Shown here: positions 40,537 to 50,902 of the stretch, piece by piece
Layout: every line of letters begins with the position of its first letter
Numbering within the stretch: the stretch's first letter is position 1
Assembly: GCA_039545275.1 (NCBI GenBank)
Contig: BCHS01000004.1
Span: forward strand, 62,001-126,000
Direction of reading: 5' to 3'
Length of the DNA: 64,000 nucleotides
Source: Pseudomicrostroma phylloplanum
Taxonomy: Eukaryota; Basidiomycota; Exobasidiomycetes; Microstromatales
Made by a program: the position numbers and the translations under genes
Notes under the pieces: generated by a model
What the model saw: the letters and a program-made list of their open reading frames with translations, nothing else
What the model was told of the DNA's origin: nothing
Databases searched by the model: none

Positions 40537-42314
40537 ATGCTGTCTCTGTCGCAAGCCAGCGCAGCAGCTTCCCGCCGGGGTCTGCTCCGAGCAGGCGCAA
40601 ACACACCCCTGGCCGCCCGCCGCTGTCTCTCCACCTCCTCCGTCCTGAGCCGCCCAGCATCGCAACGTCGATCCTCGCCCCTCGTGCAGTCCACCACCGC
40701 CCCCTCTGCAGCTCGTTCTGTCGCTCCTCGTAGCGCACTGCTGACCCAACAGGCTCGTCTGTTCCATGCTTCGCACGCCGCTTCGGCCGAGACGGTCAAG
40801 GTGCCGCAGATGGCAGAGTCCATCTCGGAAGGAACGCTGAAGCAGTGGAGCAAGAAGAAGGGAGATTTTGTCAATGCCGACGAAGAGGTGGCCACCATTG
40901 AGACTGACAAGGTGAGTGCGACGTGACAGTGGCAGTGGCAGTGGCAGTGGCAGTCACAGCAGAGAGTCGTGCAGTGCAAGTTCCAGGCGGCATTGTAGAG
41001 AGCCCCTTCTGACTTACCCTCTTCCTCGTCGATCCCTCCTGCCTCTCAGATCGATGTGACTGTCAACGCTCCGCAATCCGGTACCATCGTAGAGCTTCTG
41101 GCCGACGAAGAGGACACCGTCACCGTCGGCCAGGACCTCTTCAAGATCGAGCCCGGAGAGGGCCCATCTGGAGGCGAGAGCAGCAGCAGCGGTGGTGAGA
41201 AGGAGGAGAGCCAGCCAAAGAAGGACGAAGGCGGCAAGAAGGACGAGGGTAGCAAGAAGGACGAGGGCGGCTCCTCGAAGAAGAAGGATCAGGAGGACAC
41301 AAAGAAGAAGGAAGAGTCACAGCAGGCTGAGAAGCAGAAGAAGGAGCAGAACTCGCCTTCGGAGCAGCAGAAGGACGACAAGAAGCCTCCTTCGCAGGGC
41401 AAGAAGGACGACAAGCCTTCGCCTCCACCCAAGAAGGAGTCTTCTCCATCGTCCTCTTCGCCTTCCGAGTCTTCCAAGCCCGCCGCTGGCTCGCGTGGCG
41501 AGCACCGTGTCAAGATGAACCGAATGAGGCTGAGGATCTCCGAGAGGCTGAAGCAGTCGCAGAACACTGCTGCCTCCCTCACCACCTTCAACGAGATTGA
41601 CATGTCCGGCCTGATGGCCTTCCGAGCCCGTCACAAGGACCGTCTGCTCAAGGAGCAGGGTATCAAGCTCGGGTTCATGGGAGCCTTCACAAAGGCCTGT
41701 GCGCTCGCGCTCAAGGAGATCCCTGCTGCCAATGCCTCGATTGAAGGAGACGGACTGGGAGACACCATTGTCTACCGTGACTACGTCGACATCTCCGTTG
41801 CCGTCTCTACTGGCAAGGGATTGGTTACGCCCGTCATCAGGAATGTAGAGTCGATGAGCATCATGGAGATTGAGAATGAGATTGCTGAACTGGGCAAGAA
41901 GGTGAGTCGGCGAGACATGTACCTGACCGGACAGAGGATGATCGATTGTCCCTTCGCATCAATTGTACTGACGGACCCCGTGATTGTACCGCTTTCCTTC
42001 AGGCCCGAGACAACAAGCTGACTCTAGAGGACATGACCGGCGGCTCCTTCACCATCTCCAACGGCGGCGTCTTTGGCTCCCTCTTCGGTACCCCCATCCT
42101 CAACGCCCCTCAATCGGCCATCCTGGGAATGCACGCCATCAAGGAGAAGCCATGGGTCGTCACCGACGAGGCGGGCAAGAAGTCGGTCGGCATCAGGCCT
42201 ATCCAGGTCGTGGCACTGACCTACGACCATAGGCTGCTGGACGGTAGGGAGGCAGTGACCTTCTTGGTGAAGCTGAAGCAGTACATTGAGGACATGGGAA
42301 GCATGCTCTTGTAA
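40537..42314 (+). CDS. KGD2: 2-oxoglutarate dehydrogenase E2 (dihydrolipoyl succinyltransferase)
   Basis: Three phase-0 exons, 40537-40911, 41050-41901 and 42003-42314, encode 512 residues. An Arg/Ser/Ala-rich mitochondrial presequence of about 80 residues contains [10 protein letters not shown] near its end. The lipoyl domain follows ([15 protein letters not shown]). Its lipoylated Lys125 in IETDK is the last codon before intron 1. A linker of about 120 residues is dominated by KKDEGG-type units and Glu/Lys/Ser runs. The catalytic domain contains [51 protein letters not shown] and the active-site DHRLLDG (His485, Asp489). No peripheral subunit-binding domain is visible between them, as usual for KGD2. 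It transfers the succinyl group to CoA in the TCA cycle within the matrix 2-oxoglutarate dehydrogenase complex. Confidence 0.95.
40927..40956. repeat. hexanucleotide CAGTGG tandem repeat in KGD2 intron 1
   Basis: Five perfect head-to-tail copies of CAGTGG plus a partial sixth lie shortly after the intron 1 donor of KGD2. They are non-coding and would be spliced out. Confidence 0.85.
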
Positions 42315-43804
42315 GAGCCGGTGGCAGTGGTAACAGCAGCAGCAGCAGCAGCGTCGTTGGGACTGGGAAGGCCTCCGAGGGAGGTGGATAGGGTGACAGG
42401 GACGCTTTCTCTTTCCCTTTGCACTCATCTACAAACCAATTGAAAAGCAAAACACATTCCCTGAATTCCCCTTGTGTGGTATGGTATGAAGCGTCCGAGA
42501 TCGAGCGTAGCGTGGGAGACAGGCAGGCGTGTGGAAGCTGCTGGAGACGTGATGGGCGAGGAGCCCCGTGACGAGAGTGAAGTCGTGGTGAGCCGGCGGG
42601 CATGCTATGCTCCATGGGTGACTCGCTTCACCTCGTTCCCGAGAAGTGCAAATGGTCTGCATCGTGGCCTCGCCCTCAGAGTGTAGCTACAGACGATTGG
42701 CTCTGTCACTAGCTCTGCCTCTGGCTTAGGCGGGGGGCGTGGTACATGCCCTGCCTGCTTCCATATGCTCTGCGTGTCGCGTTGGCCAACCGCCACTTAG
42801 TCGAACCCCGCCAGTGCGAGTACTACTCGCATCCTGCTGTATACTGCTCCCCGATCCGCCAGCATTCTTCGCTACTTGCTGATGGAGAGCGTGAGCCTCC
42901 ACAAATGCCCGAGACCCTTGAGCATGCACCGCTACTCTTGCCTCTGGAGCACTGGACGTCAGAAGACGCTTGCGAGACTTACGCTGTGAGAATAAAGTAC
43001 TTGTAGACCCGAACATCCTTCCCGCATCTTGTTAGTGCGGGTCAAGGGCGATTCAGACAAGAGTTCCTGGCGGAGAAGCTGCTCAAGAGGGAGTCGGCCA
43101 CCCCCAAGCGCTCGCAGTAGACGTGAGCAAAAGAAGGGGTGCGCAGCTTGCCGCTTGTGCACTAAATACCGACAGCGCGATAATTGCCATCCTTCTGGTA
43201 AGCACGAGGATCAGTCTCACAACGCTTTTCCTGCAGACTGTCCCGTGGTCGGGACTTCACTCCGTTTTGCTGGCCCGCTATTGATGTCTGGTCGTATATT
43301 CAGTCTCATAGATTCGCTTCTGCGATCATGGTAAGTGTGTCGATGCCAGTCTATTGTGTCTGGGTGCAAACAACTCAAGGCCGGACAGAAACGCAGGCAG
43401 CCACACGCCAAAGTGCCTATAGTCTCAGGTAGGCCAGTGGTATCGCTCTCTACCTCTGCACTACGACGAGTCGATGCCGGGCTACTCCCGAGAGCAAGGA
43501 TTGTGCTTAAAGTGGTAGGTCAGAGCAAAGGATCCGCTGACTTTGCCCTGGGGTGAGCGGGCACCGCACTCCCGACGCCAGGTACCACTTCGAATAACTA
43601 AGGACCTGTTTGAACTGCCGCCGTCCTGAAGCATAGCATTGTCCCCTGCTGTACATGTCACACTCGGGTCAGGCCGTCAACGTCGATACACGCCGGCATC
43701 ACCGGTAGAGATGCTACTCTTCTTTACGATGCATTCAGCTCACGCAGGCTTCAAGTCTTCATATCCCTTCTCCCGGCACGGCACATCATCACTAGCTGAT
43801 AATC
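42315..43804. other. gene-poor stretch between KGD2 and tRNA-Ala
   Basis: Nearly 1.5 kb without a supported protein gene. Only short frames occur. One, at 43029-43334, has a small cluster of Cys codons (GCAACRLC, then DNC) but neither the spacing of a zinc cluster nor a plausible continuation. It should contain the KGD2 3' end and the region upstream of the tRNA. A repeat of AGCAGC units follows the KGD2 stop at 42330-42350. Confidence 0.5.
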
Positions 43805-43892
43805 GGGCGTGTAGCTCAGGGGTAGAGCGCTTGCTTAGCAATACAGTGTTTACCGCTGCATGAGGCCCGGCGTTCAAATCGCCGCTCGTCCA
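43805..43892 (+). tRNA. tRNA-Ala (AGC) with 16-nt intron
   Basis: A complete cloverleaf can be drawn: acceptor GGGCGTG pairing with CTCGTCC and discriminator A, D arm GCTC/GAGC, anticodon stem CTTGC with loop TTAGCA, variable AGGCC, and T arm CGGCG/TTCAAAT/CGCCG. The G3-U70 wobble pair, the alanine identity element, is present, and the acceptor mispairing at 6-67 also occurs in yeast tRNA-Ala as I remember it. Anticodon AGC lies at 43837-43839. The gene fits only if 43841-43856 is a canonical tRNA intron one base 3' of the anticodon; the spliced tRNA is then 72 nt. The anticodon stem keeps one U-U mismatch (28-42). A T5 run at 43897-43901 would terminate RNA polymerase III. The TAGCTCAGGGG A box and GTTCAAATC B box are recognisable. 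Confidence 0.9.
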
Positions 43893-44228
43893 TTGGTTTT
43901 TCTTTTATTTTCTTCTTTTTTGCTCGCAGCAATTGCAACATACCGGGCCTGGTGAAGGAGCTGGTGAAGTGGCATGATGTAGCCTGGCTCAGCTTCTCAC
44001 TTACTCTTCCTGCGTCGCACATTGCTCCCACTCGTCTCTTCAATGTCGCCCTGCCCGCCTGAGAGGGGTCATCGCGGGTTGTGATTGGTACGTGGCCGTG
44101 GCCGGAACGGATCCGCGCAGGGAAGCTTCTCGTGCACGGCCTTCCGCTTGATTCTTCCTTTTGGTACCACCCGCTTCCTGCCATCAACCGACCCTCTACC
44201 CCACACTCCACGAGCCTCCTCCTCGATC
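43893..44228. other. intergenic region, tRNA terminator and AHA1 promoter
   Basis: 336 bp that begin with T-rich runs (43897-43921) acting as a pol III terminator. The rest leads to the AHA1 start codon and should hold its promoter. No gene is seen. Confidence 0.5.
43897..43921 (+). terminator. RNA polymerase III terminator T-runs
   Basis: T5, T4, T4 and T6 runs, interrupted by C, A and CTTC, begin four bases after the tRNA discriminator base. Pol III stops at T4 or longer in fungi, so the first run is sufficient and the others are backup. Confidence 0.8.
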
Positions 44229-45516
44229 ATGTCTACCTGGAACAAGGTGAGTGGTACAACGATCTGCAGCGCTTCAGGAGATTGAGACACACTAATGTCC
44301 GACACCTTCTACTCGCTGCGATTGCCTCTGCCTCTGCTTGCTTGTAGCACTAGTGAGTAGCTGCCTCTATGCAGAACGCAATTTCCCTTGCGGCGCTGGC
44401 TGACCTCTGCCGTTTCTCCCTCCGCTCATCCTACAGCCACTGGAAGACCAAGGGCTGCAACGCTTGGTCGAAGCAGTACTTCATCGACCGCCTCGTCTCG
44501 CAGCCAGATGCCACCACCTCCCTGCCATCGGGCCAGGAGCTGTCCATCTCTCGTCTCGACTCCTTCGAGGGCGACGTCGAGCTCGGCAACCGCAAGGGCA
44601 AGCTAATCACCATCTACGACGTTGACTTGTCCTTTGTGTGGGTCGCAACAGACCCTTCCAGCTCCACAAAGATTGCGCAGGGCAAGCTGCGCTTCCCTGA
44701 AGTCTCGCATGAGGTGGAGGACCAAGGGGACGAGTACACCTGGGAGAGCACCCTAGACAGCGACGTCGGAGAAGGAGACGCTGCGAAGAAGCAGGAAATC
44801 TACAAGGCAGTCAAGAGTGACTTGGTCAAAAAGGTCCTGCCTGTGCTGGAGAAGTTCCGGGCCACGCTCATCGATACCCATGCTAGGGATCTCGGTCATG
44901 AAGAGTCTGCTAGCGGAGGCAGTGGAGCTTCCACTCCCGCTGCTGCTGCTGCTGCACCACCCGCCAAGCCAGCAGCGGCCTCAAGCTCTGCTTCGAAGCC
45001 TACCACGACAAAGAGCGGGGTGACTGTTTCCAAGGAGACTATTGAGCTGGAGAGCAGGAATGCTTGCAGTCAGGCAGACCTTTGGGACCTCATGACCAAC
45101 CAGGCGAGGATACCCATGTGGACCAGGGCCCCAGCGCAGGTGAGCAGTCGGAAGCTAGCCGGTGATTCGAAGGAGAGACAAGACCACTGACCAAAATTTT
45201 CTTCGCCTCCCCTGTTCTTTCACAGTTTGTTCCCCTCCCCGATCACCCTTTCAGCCTCTTCAACGGCAACGTCACCGGCAAAGTCATCTCTGCCACCTCG
45301 CCCTCCGAGCTGGTCATGTCGTGGCGACCACCGACTTGGCAGCCTGCAGACCACTATGGTACCCTCAAGCTCAGCTTTGTTCAGCAGGACGAGAGCACGC
45401 TACTGAAGATCAACCTGACTGGCGTGCCTGAGAGTGAGGAGGAGAGCGCCAAGAGCGCTCTTGACGAGTTCTACCTCAATGGACTCAGGAGACTGGGTTT
45501 GGGCAGTATGATTTGA
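44229..45516 (+). CDS. AHA1: Hsp90 ATPase activator AHA1
   Basis: Four exons, 44229-44246, a 5-nt exon 44348-44352 (CACTA), 44437-45139 and 45226-45516, encode 338 residues. The small exon is flanked by TTGTAG and GTGAGT, and it is the only way to bring MSTWNK into frame with HWKTKGCNAWSKQYF, giving MSTWNKHYHWKTKGC; direct joining of exon 1 to exon 3 breaks frame. The N-terminal domain (GKLITIYDVDLSFVW, KLRFPEVSHE, then LVKKVLPVLEKF) binds the Hsp90 middle segment. After an Ala/Pro/Ser linker the START-like C-terminal domain follows (ELESRNACSQADLWDLMT, FSLFNGNVTGKV, MSWRPPTWQPADHYGTL). Aha1 stimulates Hsp90 ATPase in the cytosol. The HY.HWKTKGC start is close to the NNWHW start of other Aha1 proteins, which supports the micro-exon. 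Confidence 0.92.
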
Positions 45517-45923
45517 GCGGGAGGCGAGACAAGACGAGGTGTTAAGACAGGTAGCAAGGCGATGTGGGATAGAGCTGGCGTGGAAAGATATGTCGTAATG
45601 CCCTAGCTAGACTTCTGCAGCGGCACATCATGTCTCCTGAGGGACGATGTGGAGGACGCCTGTTGAACATGAACCATTCCAGATAGAATCTCTATACTCG
45701 CGTCCCCCCGTACCGTGTTCCTCTCTTTGCTTCTCGTTGTCAGGCCTCCGAGAACAACACTTTTGACGCGCCACGTGGGAGATCCTTGGCGGCGGGACGC
45801 GATGTGACATGCAGAGGATCAGATCTTCCTGCCGCTTCCCAACTCGCAGCGTACGTTCCTCCTACCCAGCCCAACCTCGCGCTCCCCTTGAGCTCCTCCT
45901 CCTGATCCTTGTTCATCGCCAAG
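45517..45923. other. intergenic region between AHA1 and the WD40 gene
   Basis: 407 bp, tandem orientation; holds the AHA1 3' end and the WD40 gene promoter. No RNA or protein gene is visible. Confidence 0.5.
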
Positions 45924-48114
45924 ATGAATGCCCCACATCCTTCCTTTCTATTCCAAGCCGACGACCAGATCGAGCTCGGCAGGAGGAGAGCAGCCAAAGC
46001 AGCGCGGCTGTGTGTCCCCTCGTCTTCTTCCTCCTCGCTCGCTTCACCTTCTGCTGGTACCTCCGGCGCAGCTTCGTACGCCTCCCTCGGTCACCCAATT
46101 TTCCTTGGTACGAAGCAGGACGATGTAGCTGAGCTAGCGCTCGGAGGGTCGGGCGCTGATGGGGGGAGGGAAAAGGTGCTGGACGCTTTGCTGGAGGTGC
46201 CTGCAGCGGGAGCTGCTGGAGGAGAGAGAGGAGGGAGAGGGATGTGGACTGCTGAGAGTGGAGGGATAGTGAGGAGGGTCGATCTGAGGGTGAGCAAGAC
46301 CGGAGATTGTGTAGTAGCTATTGCAGTGTGTATGAACAGCTCTAATATCTACTCCCACTGATCCTCACCTCCAGACTGGCAAGACAACAGATGTAGTGCT
46401 AGCGCACAAGGCCCCCGTATCCTCTCTTGCCCTCCTCCCTCTGCCCACCACGGGTCAATCGCTCCTCTTCTCCTCCGGCTGGGACAAGGTCATCCACATC
46501 CACCTCATCGTCCCGCTTTCCAAATCGGACAAGATCCCCGCAAGTCCCCGACGTCTGAGACCACTGCTGAGCATCCCGGCTGCTTCGACGGACTTCATCA
46601 AGGCGCTGGAGGTCTTGCCTGAGCAGGGGGTGCTGCTGAGTGGTGGCAGCGAGAAGGTCATTCGGATCTGGGACCTCAAGCCGTTGATTGCTTGGGCTCA
46701 GGCTGCGCACGAGGAAAGGGAGAAAGAAGCACCTGTGCCGAGATCGATTGGGAGCTTTGGAGAACATACGAGGGGTATCACTTGCATCACTTCGCTGCCG
46801 ACACCTCCTAGCACCAGTGCTTCAACTGCAGCTGCCAATGCAGGTGAGCTACCCGCGACTACGACCATCTACTCAGCCGACTCAATGGGCCGCATCTTCC
46901 AGCTTTCTCTGGATCTCGGCGAGCGGACTAGCAACTTCTCCAATAGCGACAGCGCTACCACCAGCAACAGCAACGGCAGCTCTTCCCTTCCACCACGCGC
47001 CCGCCTCATCATCCAGCGAGAGCTTCGCGGACCCGAGACGGCCGTTTCTGACCTTCACGCAGGCTGGGACGTCCAGCGCGAAGAAGTCGACGATGACGAC
47101 GAAGAGGATGGCGATGACAGGCCAATTTCAACGCTCGGTGCACTGGTGAGAGCGCAAGTTTGGGTAGCGAGCAACGACAAGAGCGTCCAGCTCTTCGTGC
47201 CCTTTGAGCGAGATACGCGCTCATCGAGCTCCTCCCATCGAAGGAGTTCAACATCAAGGAAGCTCCCTGCCAATGGATCCTCCACCTCGTCGTCTGTGCC
47301 CCTCTCACGCATCTCTAAGGTCGGAGCGGCCCTCGGGTCTCAACCCCCTCTTGCGCCCATCCTGGCGATCAGACACCCAGACTATGTCAAGAGCGTCCTT
47401 CCTCTAGCCACGGCCGCAGCGCCGGGTGGGAGCAGCGTCGGTCTGCCCAGGAGTGTCGTGGTGAGCGGGAGTGCGGACGTGGACCTGCGGGTGTGGAAGG
47501 TGGCCGGGCTGGAGGACGATGACGTCGACGTCGACGCGGATGACGAGGAAGACGACGAGGAGAAGCAGTCTGCGGAGCGGACCATTCGCGGAGAGACGCC
47601 TCAGCGCAGCCCTGCGAAACTACTCAGGCGACAAGAGGGGCACTGGCACGAAGTCGAGAAGCTCCTCCTCTGGCGTGGGTCCCTCCTCACTTCTACGTCT
47701 GCGGGTGCCACTACCACTGCCACTCCCACTCCCGCAGATGAGGGGGAGGGTGCAGACTCGGGCAAGAGAGAAGGCAAGGCCCAAGAAGAATGGCACATCA
47801 TCTCCGCAAGCCTGGACGGCTCAATCCGTCGCTGGCCCCTCGCTCAGCTCCTCCAGCCGCAGAGCGCAGCCGAGCGAGCACTCATCGAAGGGGCCGATGC
47901 ACTACCCACACATCTCAATGGAGGCACTGATGGGGTTAGCGGTAGTGGGCATGATGTTGCTTCGGTCGCGATGCAGAGCAAGAAGGGCAACGAGAGCGGG
48001 ACTGCTGCTGCTGCTGCTCCTCCGGGTGGGAAGAAGGGTCCGAGCGCCAGTGGGATGACGGCCGAGGAGGAACGTGAGCTGGAGGAGCTCATGGGGAGTG
48101 ATTTGGATGATTGA
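45924..48114 (+). CDS. WD40-repeat protein, unassigned
   Basis: Two exons, 45924-46289 and 46375-48114, joined in phase 0 across an 85 bp intron, give 701 residues. WD40-like blades are visible: LAHKAPVSSLALLP with LFSSGWDKVIHIHLI, VLLSGGSEKVIRIWDLKP, EHTRGITCITSLP with IYSADSMGRIFQLSL, VWVASNDKSVQLFVP, RHPDYVKSVLPLA with VVSGSADVDLRVWKV, and IISASLDGSIRRWPL. Between them lie acidic insertions (DDDDEEDGDD; DVDADDEEDDEE) and Ser/Asn runs. The protein ends in a Glu-rich helix, MTAEEERELEELMGSDLDD, a C-terminal signature I have seen in other fungal WD40 proteins without a settled function. WD40 propellers are protein-interaction scaffolds; nothing in the context says which complex. The gene order AHA1 to WD40 is tandem with about 400 bp between. 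Confidence 0.82.
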
Positions 48115-48569
48115 GGACTGAGGACTGAGAATCGAGGTCTGAGGATTGAGCGATTGGCAGTCGGAACCATTAGAGGACAGAGGCGTGCTGGGGTTGATGA
48201 GGCGAAAGATGAAGATGAAGTACAATTGGATGACGGATTGAGAGACAAAGTGAGGACAGTGTCGTCCTCGTAGAAGCAAGGCAAGGCGAGACGAGACGAA
48301 AGGGATTGTACAACAGAGCATTCTTCTCTCAAGGGAGAATCAATCAAAAAGAGTCACGAGTCACGAGTCACGAGTCTTGAGTCTTGGGTATATCTGGGAA
48401 GGCGGGAAGTCGCTCGCTAGCTTGTTCCTCCCTCTTCCCGTTATTCTGAGCGTGGAGTATCACCTTGGAGAGTGAGATAAGACGTGGGCTGGCCTCCCTT
48501 GGGATTCTGTAGAGCTTCTTGCCTAGATATCCGTCCAGACATGGGCCGAAGAGGTGGAGCGAGCGACGC
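48115..48569. other. convergent intergenic region with short tandem repeats
   Basis: 455 bp between the stop codons of the WD40 gene and the sororin-like gene. It contains GAGGACT-type repeats just after the WD40 stop (48113-48150) and a GAGTCAC/GAGTCTT heptamer array (48351-48386). Both 3' ends lie here. Confidence 0.55.
48351..48386. repeat. GAGTCAC/GAGTCTT heptamer array
   Basis: Three tandem GAGTCAC copies followed by two GAGTCTT copies and a GGGT end, in the 3' intergenic space between convergent genes. The perfect 7-bp period is visible by eye. Confidence 0.85.
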
Positions 48570-50613
48570 TCAGATGACCCACTCTTCTCCGAGAGCGTAA
48601 TCGTCGAGCCTGCCAGAGGAGCGAGGAAGAGGGATGCACCCAGGGAAAAGAAATACAAGGTCAGCAACCATCCTCTCTCACGGCTAGCCCAGGCACTACT
48701 CACTCATCGTACATCTTGAGACGCTTCTCCCTCCCTTTGACTCTGAGCGGTGCCTCCTCTCCATCGTCATCATCGTCACGAGCTGGCTCGTCTTCGTCTT
48801 CGTTATCATGCTCCTCATCTTCCTCTTGACGTCTCTTGGCCCCTCGAGCCTTCTGTGCTCCGGTCTGAGATCGCGCAGGGGCAGAGGCAGAGGTCGAACT
48901 GCTCGCGGCCTTGCCCTTGCCCTTGCCTGACGGCTTCGCCAGAGGCTTCGCCAGAGGCTTCGCCTTACCCTTCCCCGCCTTGCCGACGTTCCCCGCCGCA
49001 CTGGTGCCAAAAGGCTTAGTGGCAGACGTACAAGCAGCAGCAGCGGCCGTAAGCGGTACAGGTACACTTCTTGAGTTCTGGGCACTTCGACGACTACGCT
49101 TGCCACTGGTCGCAATCTCGGGCGAGGAGGAGGGAAGACTACTGCCTTGTGCCTCTTCTTCTTCCTGTTCATCGGGCTCTTCCTCCTCTAAAGGAGAAGT
49201 CTGCTTTGCTTGCTTCTTCTTTGACCCAGATTTGGACTGGGCAGCTGCAGCTTGTTTGCGAGCTTGCATGGAAGAACCCGTCCTGCCCGTACTCGCAGTC
49301 GCCGTAGCAACGGGTGCTGCTTCGCTCTTGCCCTTTCCCTTGGCTTTGGTTGCACTTCCCCCCTGAACATCAGCCACCTTCGGTCCCTTTCTAGGATTAG
49401 GGCGACGAGGTTTCTTCCTCGGCTTCTTCTTGTCCCCTCGCGGGACATGCGGAGCATAGAGATAGTCGTCTGTGTCCATCGATTCGTAATCCGAGAATGC
49501 AATCTCCTCCTTGTCGGCAGAGGCTCGAGCTAGGTCAGAGGGGGAAGAGCGCAGCAGCGCTTGTAGAGAGTCTTGGTCTGCGTGAGAGGAGACTTGCGAG
49601 GCTGGCTGAGCTGGGTGGAAGGAAGCGAGGGAGCTGCTTTCGTCTTGCTCCTCCTCGTGGGCAGAAGCGGTCTTCCTCTTGTCGTCGAAATGTACTCGTT
49701 CGCTAGAAGGGCCAGGCGCCACCTCTCTGCTCTGTTTAGCCCTGTTTGCGGCGGCGCTCTTCTTGAGCACAGTGTAAAATCCAAATGCATCCTCCTGATC
49801 CCCTTCCGAAGTGCCAGCCGTCTGGCTTCTCCTCTGGTCCGTTACGTCTTTGTAGTCCTCAATGGGCGGCGGCGCCAAGCTCGAGCCTCTATGCTGACCG
49901 CTACTACCGACAAAGGACCTCACCCGCTCGAGCTTGTTCTCGGTGAGCTGTCGTCGAGTCTTGGCCTCTTCGCTATCGTCGCTACCGGAGGGCTTTGCAG
50001 ACGCGAGCTGACCCTCACTCTCGCTGAGCATCTCTTCGTCGAGCAGCGACTGGAATGGGGTCCTCTTTTTCGCCTGCTTGCCCTTGGTTGCGAATGCAGT
50101 GGCAGTGGCAGGAGTAGGGGAAGGGATGGGCGTCGAGTGGGCAGGCGCTTGCGCCGTCTGGACCAGTGAGCTGTCGGCGGGTATAGCCGCCGTCGAGACG
50201 CGTGAATCATCAATATAGGAAGCCTCGAGCTCGGCGAGGGAGTCGACGCTGGGCTGGCGTTGCTGCTGTTGAGGCCGTGCCCGTTTGCGTGAAGTGGGGA
50301 GGGGATCGTTCTCCTTGTCCTCGACGACAGGTGGGGCCACGACCGCGGCCGCGACTTTTTTGGCGGGAGCTCTGGAGGTGGGGGTGGTACTTGTAGACGT
50401 GCTGGGCTTGCGGGTAGAGCTCTTTGCTGCGGATGAGCTGCTAGAAGCCGTTCTCGCATTCGTGTTGATCTCGCCAAAGGCCAGAGGCGCTCGTCGAGTT
50501 CGGGACGAGGTGCGAGTGCCGGCAGTAGCGGGCGAGGAGCTAACCGGCTCTCCAGGCGCCACTTTGGCAGCTGCTCCCCTCTGAACCGCAGTTCTGGCTC
50601 TTGCCGTCGACAT
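48570..50613 (-). CDS. disordered nuclear protein with sororin-like motifs (candidate sororin)
   Basis: Two exons, 50613-48704 and 48609-48570, across a 94 bp intron (GTGAGT donor, CTGACC branch, GGCAG acceptor), give 649 residues. Without splicing the frame would stop at MYDE; splicing extends it to RLKMYDELDDYALGEEWVI. Almost all of the protein is disordered, with basic stretches (KKKPRKKPRRPNPRKGPK) that suggest nuclear location. Motifs in order: an RAPL D-box-like string at residues 41-44, a KEN box at 100-102 (EDKENDPL), an FGF motif at 277-279 (DAFGFYTVLKK), and the C-terminal Y-x-E-L-D-x-Y-x-L-x-E-E helix. Vertebrate sororin, which protects cohesin from Wapl, is degraded by APC/C through a KEN box, binds Pds5 through FGF, and has a conserved C-terminal helix. 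The similarity is by motif layout only. Head-to-head with ELC1, 289 bp away. Confidence 0.7.
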
Positions 50614-50902
50614 GGCGTCGAGTGACGCGTAGTCGTAGCAAGTCTTCTGCCACCTAGAGAACGTTTAGAGGGAAGCGTCGATTGATGGTCGAGGTGTGTT
50701 GGTAAGGAAAGGACGGAAAGAGGGTCGCGTGTGTGTGGAGCAAATCCTCGCCTCATCACTTTCGCGCATCTCGACTCGAGGCGCCGCCTTTCCGTCGTGC
50801 AGATGGAATCAATTGTCTCCGCCTACGCCTTGGCCCTGACTGTCCACCTCCTCCTACTCACCACCACCAACAACCACTGTCACCATCGTCACCTTGTTAG
50901 AG

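Noticed and set aside
43029..43334. Possible zinc-cluster remnant (GCAACRLC...DNC)
   Set aside because: The Cys spacing fits neither Zn2Cys6 nor C2H2 patterns, there is no downstream regulator domain, and the flanks contain stops in the frame.
48902..48964. Short direct repeats (GCTTCGCC units) as a mobile-element footprint
   Set aside because: They encode the in-frame KPLAKPLAKPSGKGKGK string of the sororin-like protein and have no inverted ends.
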